From Dehalococcoidia bacterium (GTDB taxonomy: Bacteria; Chloroflexota; Dehalococcoidia; CAUJGQ01): 60,311 nt of DNA. The stretch is from contig DATGEL010000137.1 in assembly GCA_035310145.1 (NCBI GenBank), forward strand, positions 1 through 60,311. The letters run 5' to 3'. Below the pieces are notes generated by a model. The model was not told where the DNA came from. It saw only the letters and a list, made by a program, of their open reading frames with translations, and did not search any database. Positions 16,409-24,862 of this stretch are shown here, in pieces (the stretch's first letter is position 1; the number at the start of each line of letters is the position of its first letter). A program made the position numbers and the translations under genes.

Positions 16409-16549
16409 GGGCAGACGCCGCCTGCTTCAGATCGCCGCGGGGCGGCGAGGTTGAATCAAAGCGCGGTCGGGCGCGGGCCGGCGTCGCCAGTCTTATGTGT
16501 GCCGGCGCACTTTTAGGGCTTTCCCCGACGTCCGAATCCGCTTTACCTG

Positions 16550-16558
16550 TGGTATAAT
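16550..16558 (+). promoter_or_regulatory. consensus extended -10 promoter (TGGTATAAT)
   Basis: A perfect TATAAT with TG one base upstream is the best -10 match in the window. A start about 7 bases downstream gives a leader of roughly 50 bases before the 43-residue gene at 16617. Confidence 0.65.
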
Positions 16559-16616
16559 TGTGACGGAAGACACAAAGAGTGGCCGCGCGTCCCGTGGCCG
16601 CGCCGGAAGGACCGCC

Positions 16617-16748
16617 ATGTTCATCGCCGAATACTACGTCGCCGCCTTCGTCAGCGAGAAGGAGAGCCAGTTCCGCTCGCAGCGCTTCGCGCAGCAGGCT
16701 GCCTACCTGTTCGATCGCCAGCAGCAGAAGGCGGACGCTGATCGCTAA
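16617..16748 (+). CDS. 43-residue small protein of unknown function
   Basis: ATG 16617 lies 5 bases after GGAAGGA and downstream of a consensus extended -10. The protein begins MFIAEYYVAAFVSEKESQFR and continues with a Gln/Arg/Ala-rich helix (SQRFAQQAAYLFDRQQQK). It looks like one amphipathic helix, with an aromatic N-terminus and a charged C-terminus. It has no Cys and no transmembrane segment. It belongs to no family I know; the strong promoter and ribosome site are the main support for expression. Confidence 0.55.
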   Translation: MFIAEYYVAAFVSEKESQFRSQRFAQQAAYLFDRQQQKADADR

Positions 16749-16832
16749 CCGCGGTCGAGGCACGCGGCGAGGGTGTGCGGATTCGCTCCGCACACTCTCG
16801 CCGCGCGCCTCCTGCTCGGGCTGGCGCTTCCC

Positions 16833-17126
16833 CTACTGGAAGAGCACGCCGCTGAACTGCACGAACGGATTGCTCTGGTCCAGAGCACTGGTGGCGATCA
16901 ACAGGTTGCCGCCCTGCTGAAAGAGAATCCCGCCGCCGAACGACCCATCGAAGCCCTGCGGCGCCGAGTACCCCGATACGTCCGCCGCATTGGCGACCGG
17001 CGCCTTCTTCAGCGCTTCGACCTGCTCTTGTGTGCACCGATGCTGCTCGAGCACGGAGCGCGGAATCGCGTAGTACGTGCCGTCCGCCGTGCCGATAATC
17101 AGACCTTCCTGGGCGCTGTCTGCCAT
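16833..17126 (-). CDS. 97-residue protein with Gly/Phe-rich C-terminal half, function unknown
   Basis: ATG 17126 follows GGAGGA by 8 bases. Residues 1-42 (MADSAQEGLIIGTADGTYYA, then IPRSVLEQHRCTQEQVEALK) form a compact, charged leader-like part with a single Cys. Residues 43-97 are uncharged apart from a few Asp and rich in Gly, Ser, Phe and Gln (GFDGSFGGGILFQQGGN). The second half lacks Lys and Arg. This leader/core layout resembles peptide precursors, but no modification enzyme lies next to it. It is divergent from hsp20. Confidence 0.7.
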   Translation of the reverse strand: MADSAQEGLIIGTADGTYYAIPRSVLEQHRCTQEQVEALKKAPVANAADVSGYSAPQGFDGSFGGGILFQQGGNLLIATSALDQSNPFVQFSGVLFQ

Positions 17127-17353
17127 CGCTAGCTTCCTCCGCCGGGCTGATGCCGCGACCGTCCGGGCACGCGGCGCGAACTGCTGTGCCGGCTTGTTGC
17201 AGTGATCGTGCAAGTATGATACGCGGCGCGGCGCTGGCTGTGAAGCGCTGCGGTTCGAGACCAATTGCATGCGTGCATCGCGGCGGTCGGCGCAGGGCAG
17301 CAGCAGGCGCGGCGGCGCCGGATCGCGGCCGTCGGGCCGCGTGCGGGCTTCCA

Positions 17354-17362
17354 TGATACAGT
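17354..17362 (+). promoter_or_regulatory. extended -10 candidate (TGATACAGT) for hsp20-lon
   Basis: TGn plus TACAGT lies 39 bases before the hsp20 ATG. No CIRCE-type inverted repeat was found between 17127 and 17401. Confidence 0.4.
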
Positions 17363-17401
17363 GTGGGAGCGGCCGAGCTGCCTGCGGAGGAGTCCAGCGC
17401 C

Positions 17402-17857
17402 ATGGCTCAGCGTGCGCGCCTGTCATCCGATCTCGAACACGTCGCCGAGCACCTGGAGCAGATGTGGGATCAGTTGGTCAGCCGCGGGCCAGGCCTGCCG
17501 GGCGGTCCGCGCTTCGTGCCTGCCGTGATCGAGCCGCCCACCGATGTCTACCAGACCGACGGCGAGATCGTTGTGCTGATGGAAGTCGCGGGGATGCGCG
17601 ATCAGGAGGTCGAGATCCAGCTCGACGGTCGGCGTATGACCGTGCGCGGCGAGAAGCGTGACCGCCGCAGCCACCACGCCGGCCGCGTCTACAACACGGT
17701 CGAGATCCAGTACGGCTCCTTTCAGCGCGTGGTCCAGTTGCCGGCGGATGTCGATACCGAAAGCGTAACCGTGCAGTACGACGACGGTCTGTTGCAGATC
17801 ACGCTGCCCAAGCGGGCGGTGCAGCCCGAGCGCCGCGTGCGTATCACCGTGCACTGA
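17402..17857 (+). CDS. Hsp20/alpha-crystallin family small heat-shock protein
   Basis: The 151-residue chaperone holds unfolding proteins in a refoldable state. The alpha-crystallin domain spans about residues 42-145: PPTDVYQTDGEIVVLMEVAG, VEIQLDGRRMTVRGEK, and the conserved end DDGLLQITLPKR. The typical C-terminal IxI motif is present as RITV near the end. ATG 17402 has GGAGGAG about 9 bases upstream. It precedes lon by 41 bases on the same strand, so chaperone and protease are probably co-expressed under stress. Confidence 0.95.
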   Translation: MAQRARLSSDLEHVAEHLEQMWDQLVSRGPGLPGGPRFVPAVIEPPTDVYQTDGEIVVLMEVAGMRDQEVEIQLDGRRMTVRGEKRDRRSHHAGRVYNTVEIQYGSFQRVVQLPADVDTESVTVQYDDGLLQITLPKRAVQPERRVRITVH

Positions 17858-17898
17858 ACGATTCAGCGGCGCGCGAGACTTCATCGGGATCGGAAGCT

Positions 17899-20448
<2,550 letters not shown>

Positions 20449-20520
20449 GCTGGGTGGCCGGCTGCATCCGCCGGCGAAGCGCCCGGCGGCGCCTCTCCCA
20501 GCCTCGCTCGGGCTCGGCTG

Positions 20521-20543
20521 GCCCTTTCCTCCGAGGAGAGGGC
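20521..20543 (+). terminator. hairpin downstream of lon
   Basis: GCCCTTTCCTC pairs with GAGGAGAGGGC around a single C, 11 pairs with one wobble (9 pairs if a 5-base loop is allowed), 72 bases after the lon stop. No T-run follows. Confidence 0.5.
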
Positions 20544-20548
20544 GCGGG

Positions 20549-20619
20549 TCGAGCACTCTCGGTAGCTCTCGAACCTACCCTTCCCCTGTCGGGCCAGAGC
20601 GCAGCGCAACGGTGCTCGA
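20549..20619. repeat. 71-base element bounded by an 8-base inverted repeat
   Basis: TCGAGCAC (20549-20556) and GTGCTCGA (20612-20619) bracket 55 bases that include the 23-base dispersed repeat in inverted orientation (20589-20611). It looks like a small palindromic intergenic element; no protein is encoded. Confidence 0.6.
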
Positions 20620-20700
20620 TGGGCGCTGGGCGCCCATGTCAGACCGAGACTTCCCATGCGGACGCGCCTTCAGCCGCGGCGGGGTTAGGCCCGCGGCCTG

Positions 20701-20709
20701 TGCTACACT
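20701..20709 (+). promoter_or_regulatory. extended -10 (TGCTACACT) placed for leaderless capA
   Basis: TGCTACACT ends 9 bases before the capA ATG at 20719 and no Shine-Dalgarno sequence lies between. A transcription start 6-9 bases after the box would fall at or just before the ATG. Confidence 0.6.
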
Positions 20710-20718
20710 CCGCCTCGA

Positions 20719-22584
20719 ATGCCGCGCGGCGGGGCGGAGCGGCGGAGGGGCTGGGCGTTGCGGCGTCTGCGGCCGGGCTGGTTCCTGCTTGCCGTCGTGT
20801 TCTTCAGCGCCGCTCTGCTCGCCTGCGCCGGGCGCGGCGGTGAGCCGCAGGTGCGGATCATCGTGCTCGGCAGCGCCACGCCCACGCCGGCTGCGGCAAA
20901 CCCGTCCGCCGCAACGGCGCCGTTCTCGGTAGAGTCGACGCCGGGCGCCGCGCCAACGATCACCGTCAGCGGCACGTTCAAGATTGCCGCCACGGCCACC
21001 GTGGCTACCGCCGTCGGTCCTGCCTTGAAGCAGGTTGGCGCCGACTTCCCGAAGCTCAAGTTGTCGCTCACGCCGCTGCAGGAGGGTCAGGCGGCCGATC
21101 GTACCGGCGCCGACCTCGCCCTGGTCAGCGTGCAGCCCGGGGAAGCCGCGCCCCCAGGCGGCACGTTGGTGCAGACCCAGCCGCTCGCCATCGCCCTGCC
21201 GCTCACACTCACTCCCAACGACCTGACGCTGAGCGACGCGGTCAACCTGCTGACGGGCGCCGTCGGCGACTGGAGCAGTCTCGGCGGCGCAGCCCGCCCG
21301 GTGCGGCTCGCCTTCGCCGATGCGCAGGAGCTGGCGCATGTCGGCGGCCTTGCCGGCAAAGCGGATGCGCCGCTCACGGCCGGGCGGGTGGCCGACGCCG
21401 CCACGCTCCTGGCCGAGACGGATCGCGGCGAGGACGAGGCGATCGTCGTGCCATGGAGCGGCCCCTGGCTGCACAGCAAGCCGCTGCGCATCGACGGCCG
21501 CTTCCCGGACGATCCGCAGTACCCGCTGGCCGTGCAAACGGTGGCCGTGCCGCTGCACCGCGAGGCGACCCAGCTCAGCGCGCAGCTCGGCGGCGTGCTG
21601 GCGGCGCGGCTGGCGCCCTCCCGCGCAGGCAGCGTGACGATCGATGCCATGGGCGACCTGATGCTGGCGCGCGGCGTGGTGGCGAAGGTGCAGCAGTACG
21701 GGCCGGGCTGGCCGCTGGGCGCGGTGAGCGACCGCCTGCGTTCGGCGGATCTGCGCTATGCCAACCTCGAGTTCTCGCTCACCGATCGCGGCACGCCGGC
21801 GCACAAGGACTACACGTTCCGTGCGCCGCCGTCGGAGGTCGCCTGCCTGACGAGCGCCGGCGTCAACGTGGTCGATCTCGCCAACAACCATGTGCTCGAC
21901 TACGGCGCGCAGGGCTTGACGGACACGATCGCGGCGATCGACAGCGCAGGCATCGCCCACATCGGCGCCGGTCCGGATGGTGAAACGGCGCGCACGCCGC
22001 TCGTGGTGCAGGTGAACGGCCTGCGCGTCGCCTGGCTGGCCTACGCCAACGTGCCGGACGACACGATCACCGGCTTCAAGGCGCAGAGCCTCGAAGCCGG
22101 TCCGGGCAGCCCGGGAATCGCCTGGGGCACGGCGGAGGGCATCGCCCGCGACGTGGCCTCGGCGCGCAAGCAGGCCGACCTGGTGGTCGTGGCGCTGCAC
22201 TCCGGCTTCGAGTACACCTCGCAGCCGAACCGCACGCAGAGCGACCTGGCGCACGCCGCGATCGACGCCGGCGCCGCGCTGGTGCTGGGCGCCCATCCGC
22301 ACGTGCTGCAGGGGCTGGAGTTCTATCACGGCGGCCTGATCGCCTACAGCCTGGGCAACTTCGTCTTCGACCTGGACGACGCCGACCTGGCGCAGTACGG
22401 CTTGCCCAGCGTGCTCTCGGTGATCCTGCGCGTGCGGCTGAACGCCTCGGGCGTGACCGGGATCGAGGTCTACCCCGCGATCATCAACCGCACCGACTTC
22501 CGTCCCGAACCCGTTTTCGGCGCCGCAGCCCGCCCGGTTTACGACCGCCTCTATACGCTCACCGACGCGCTGGCGAAGCGCTGA
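20719..22584 (+). CDS. CapA-like metallophosphatase lipoprotein with N-terminal periplasmic-binding-like domain
   Basis: The 621-residue protein is predicted to be a membrane-anchored lipoprotein: basic N-terminus, hydrophobic WFLLAVVFFSAALLAC and lipobox LLAC with Cys36. Residues about 75-300 (PTITVSGTFKIAATATVATA, PLAIALPLTLTPNDLTLSDA) resemble a PstS-like solute-binding fold. Residues about 307-600 are CapA/PgsA: TIDAMGDLMLARGV, YANLEFSLTDRG, VVDLANNHVLDYG, LHSGFEY, LGAHPHVLQG, with the metal-binding Asp, Asn and His of a calcineurin-like site. CapA proteins take part in polyglutamate or other envelope polymer work; no pgsBC genes are here. The initiation appears leaderless. Confidence 0.9.
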   Translation: MPRGGAERRRGWALRRLRPGWFLLAVVFFSAALLACAGRGGEPQVRIIVLGSATPTPAAANPSAATAPFSVESTPGAAPTITVSGTFKIAATATVATAVGPALKQVGADFPKLKLSLTPLQEGQAADRTGADLALVSVQPGEAAPPGGTLVQTQPLAIALPLTLTPNDLTLSDAVNLLTGAVGDWSSLGGAARPVRLAFADAQELAHVGGLAGKADAPLTAGRVADAATLLAETDRGEDEAIVVPWSGPWLHSKPLRIDGRFPDDPQYPLAVQTVAVPLHREATQLSAQLGGVLAARLAPSRAGSVTIDAMGDLMLARGVVAKVQQYGPGWPLGAVSDRLRSADLRYANLEFSLTDRGTPAHKDYTFRAPPSEVACLTSAGVNVVDLANNHVLDYGAQGLTDTIAAIDSAGIAHIGAGPDGETARTPLVVQVNGLRVAWLAYANVPDDTITGFKAQSLEAGPGSPGIAWGTAEGIARDVASARKQADLVVVALHSGFEYTSQPNRTQSDLAHAAIDAGAALVLGAHPHVLQGLEFYHGGLIAYSLGNFVFDLDDADLAQYGLPSVLSVILRVRLNASGVTGIEVYPAIINRTDFRPEPVFGAAARPVYDRLYTLTDALAKR

Positions 22585-22645
22585 AACGGCGCCTGGTGGC
22601 GGACCCGGGCAACAAGGCGCGCGGCTCGCACGCCGCCGGCCTACT

Positions 22646-22654
22646 TGCCATACT
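22646..22654 (+). promoter_or_regulatory. extended -10 candidate (TGCCATACT) for the CoA transferase
   Basis: TGn plus CATACT lies 34 bases before the ATG at 22689 and matches the recurring promoter type of this window. Confidence 0.4.
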
Positions 22655-22688
22655 GCGGGCAACCTGCACTGCGACGGAGGCTTTGGGC

Positions 22689-23888
22689 ATGGCTGGACCG
22701 ATGGAGGGCGTGAAGGTTGTCGAGATGGCCGTCTGGGTTGCGGGGCCGGCCGCGTCAGGCATGCTCTGTGACTGGGGCGCCGATGTGGTCAAGATCGAGC
22801 CGGCCGAGGGCGATCCGATGCGCGGCATCCTTTCGCTGCTCGGCGGTGCCGTGTCGATCAACCCAATCTTCGAGCTGGACAACCGCGGTAAGCGCAGCGT
22901 CTGCCTCGATCTGCGTTCGGAGGAGGGCCGCGAGCTGGCGCTGCAGATTGTCGAACAGGCCGACGTCTTCGTCAGTAACTACCGCCCCGGCGCCCTTTCG
23001 CGGCTGGGCATGGACTACGCTTGCCTGCGGGAGCGCAATCCGCGCCTGGTTTACTGCCAGGTGACCGGCTACGGCCCCGACGGCGAGGAGCGGGACCGCG
23101 CTGCCTATGATGTCGGCGCTTTCTGGTCGCGCGCCGGCATCGCCAGCCTGCTCACCGCGCCCGGCCAGGAGTATCCGCTGCAGCGCGGCGGCATGGGCGA
23201 CCACAACGCCGCCGCCCAGGCCGCCGGCGCAATCGCGGCCGCCCTCTTCCGCCGCGAGAGGAGCGGCGAGGGGCAGATGGTCGCCGTCTCGCTGGCGCGC
23301 ACGGGCGCCTATACGATCGGCTGGGACCTGAACATGGCGCTGCGGCTCGGCGTCCCGATCGAGCCCGCGCAACGCTACGCCTTCCCCAATCCCCTGATTT
23401 TGCCCTATCGCTGCGGAGACGGGCACACGCTCTGGCTGCTGATGCTGCAGGGCGACCGGCACTGGCCCGACTTCTGCCGCGCCATCGCCCACGAGGAGTG
23501 GATGCAGGATCCGCGCTTCCTGACGATCGTAGACCGCGCCGCGAACGCCGACCCGCTGGTGCGAGCGATCGAGGCGGTGATGGCGGAGAGGAGCGCAGCC
23601 GAGTGGAGCGCGATCTTCGACCGCGAGAACGTCTGGTTTGCGCCGGTGCAGACGCCGGCCGAGGTGATCGCCGACCCGGTGATGGCCGCTGCCGGCGCCT
23701 TTGTGGAGGTGCCGCTGCCCGATGGACCGGCGCAGATGGTGGCGACGCCCGCCGACTTCTACGGCACGCCCTGGCAACCGCGCGGCCCGGCGCCCGAGCT
23801 GGGCCAGCACACGGAAGAGGTGTTGCTGGAACTGGGGTTGGACTGGAACCGCCTCGTCACGCTGAAGGAGGCGGGTGTGATCCCGTAG
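22689..23888 (+). CDS. CaiB/BaiF family (class III) CoA transferase
   Basis: From ATG 22689 (GGAGG 7 bases upstream) the protein has 399 residues. VVEMAVWVAGPAASGMLCDWGADVVKIEP, DLRSEEGRELALQIVEQADVFVSNYRPG and YGPDG are class III CoA-transferase signatures. The catalytic Asp that forms the acyl anhydride is D171 in GGMGDHN. The enzyme exchanges CoA between two carboxylic acids. The substrate cannot be read from sequence; the VOC-type enzyme encoded next may act in the same pathway. Confidence 0.94.
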   Translation: MAGPMEGVKVVEMAVWVAGPAASGMLCDWGADVVKIEPAEGDPMRGILSLLGGAVSINPIFELDNRGKRSVCLDLRSEEGRELALQIVEQADVFVSNYRPGALSRLGMDYACLRERNPRLVYCQVTGYGPDGEERDRAAYDVGAFWSRAGIASLLTAPGQEYPLQRGGMGDHNAAAQAAGAIAAALFRRERSGEGQMVAVSLARTGAYTIGWDLNMALRLGVPIEPAQRYAFPNPLILPYRCGDGHTLWLLMLQGDRHWPDFCRAIAHEEWMQDPRFLTIVDRAANADPLVRAIEAVMAERSAAEWSAIFDRENVWFAPVQTPAEVIADPVMAAAGAFVEVPLPDGPAQMVATPADFYGTPWQPRGPAPELGQHTEEVLLELGLDWNRLVTLKEAGVIP

Positions 23889-23927
23889 TTGCGGCTGCGC
23901 CGGCGCGTTGACGGCTCTGCTATCATC

Positions 23928-23936
23928 CATGCCAAC
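23928..23936 (+). promoter_or_regulatory. extended -10 candidate (TGCTATCAT) for the VOC gene
   Basis: TGn plus TATCAT lies 52 bases before the ATG at 23989, in the 100-base gap after the CoA transferase. Confidence 0.4.
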
Positions 23937-23988
23937 GCGAACGCTGCGGCGCGGAAGCAGCCGCCGGCGGAAGACGTGGAGGACGGCG

Positions 23989-24441
23989 ATGGCGATCCAG
24001 CGTGTGGGCCACATTGTGATCAAGATGCGCGATTTGGAGGCGGCGAAGGGGTTTTACCGCGACATCCTTGGGATGAAGATTGCGACCGAGAGCGAGCGCG
24101 GCGTCTTCTTCCGCTTCGATGAGTATCACCACGATATCGCCGTGTTCAAAGTCAGCGAGAATGCCGAGCTGCCCAAGGCGGATCAGGTCGGGCTGGCACA
24201 CATGGCGCTGGTGATAGACAGCTTCGACAGCCTGGTGCGCATGTACCGCAGGCTCAAAGAGCACGGAGTAGATGTGGATCACACGACCGACCATGCCTTC
24301 ACCAAGAGCATCTACTGTCGCGACCCGGAAGGAAATATGGTCGAGATCTACTGCGAAGTGCCGGAAGATGACTACCACGCCGACGGAATGGGCCGCATGA
24401 CGCCGCTTGATCTCGACACGCCCGCGGCCGCGCTGGCCTGA
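23989..24441 (+). CDS. VOC superfamily (glyoxalase / extradiol dioxygenase-like) protein
   Basis: The 150-residue protein has two beta-alpha-beta-beta-beta modules. The metal triad is visible: H8 in RVGHIVIK, H71 in GLAHMALVI and E119 in GNMVEIYCE. RDLEAAKGFYRDILGMKI is the usual first-module helix. His-His-Glu is the arrangement of iron extradiol dioxygenases (catechol 2,3-dioxygenase type), although single-domain VOC proteins can be lyases or isomerases. ATG 23989 follows GGAGG. Confidence 0.9.
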   Translation: MAIQRVGHIVIKMRDLEAAKGFYRDILGMKIATESERGVFFRFDEYHHDIAVFKVSENAELPKADQVGLAHMALVIDSFDSLVRMYRRLKEHGVDVDHTTDHAFTKSIYCRDPEGNMVEIYCEVPEDDYHADGMGRMTPLDLDTPAAALA

Positions 24442-24448
24442 TCGGGAG

Positions 24449-24826
24449 ATGCATCGCGTTTTCCGCTCACCAACGCCGTCTGAGGTTGAGCGCACGGCGC
24501 CGTTTGACCGAATCCGGGGCGCCCTGGTCGCCGGCGGCTGTGTCGAGCGTGAGCTGGCGGCAGTTCTGCTTTACTCAGTGGCCGAAGCCGGCGCTGCGCG
24601 GCAATTCGCCACCCTGAGCGGGGGCCGGCACACGGCAACGCTGTATCTCTACCCCGACGCGCTGGGCGGGCCGCGTGGTCGCGCCGCACGCTTCTACCAC
24701 GTGCTGGACGAAGCCGGGCTCAACCTCGGCTCGAAGGCCGGCCCTTCGATCGGCATCGACCTGGGGGATGCGGCGCAAGTCCGCCTGGTCTGTGACGGCC
24801 TGCGCGAGTTGCTCGCGGTCAGGTAG
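24449..24826 (+). CDS. hypothetical protein, 125 residues
   Basis: The frame opens 7 bases after the VOC stop and is probably in its operon. The sequence has a central alpha/beta pattern (CVERELAAVLLYSVAEAG, HTATLYLYPDALGG) and ends DAAQVRLVCDGLRELLAVR. No motif is recognised. Codon use is like its neighbours. The start is uncertain, because the only purine stretch (GGGAG) touches the ATG. Confidence 0.55.
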   Translation: MHRVFRSPTPSEVERTAPFDRIRGALVAGGCVERELAAVLLYSVAEAGAARQFATLSGGRHTATLYLYPDALGGPRGRAARFYHVLDEAGLNLGSKAGPSIGIDLGDAAQVRLVCDGLRELLAVR

Positions 24827-24862
24827 CCGCGCCGCGGGCACCACAAGGCGCCGAAGCGAGCG

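Larger units (their letters stand above)
16256..16616. other. 361-base non-coding region between divergent genes
   Basis: It holds a promoter-like element on each strand (16304-16312 minus, 16550-16558 plus) and a copy of a dispersed repeat (16376-16408). I see no open frame that looks coding. Confidence 0.7.
20449..20700. other. non-coding region after lon with hairpin and inverted-repeat element
   Basis: No coding frame is credible. It carries a palindrome at 20521-20543, an inverted-repeat element at 20549-20619 with a copy of the dispersed 23-base repeat, and the capA promoter at its end. Confidence 0.7.

Noticed and set aside
16833-17132. RiPP gene cluster around the Gly-rich 97-residue protein
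   Set aside because: No cyclase, radical SAM, LanM or YcaO gene adjoins; only the protein composition is suggestive, so it is kept as a lower-ranked finding, not a cluster call.
17127-17401. CIRCE or other heat-shock operator before hsp20
   Set aside because: No TTAGCACTC-type inverted repeat is present; only an extended -10 candidate is seen.
20560-20600. tRNA-like T-arm (GGTTCGA on the minus strand) after lon
   Set aside because: No acceptor or anticodon arms can be folded around it; it belongs to the inverted-repeat element.
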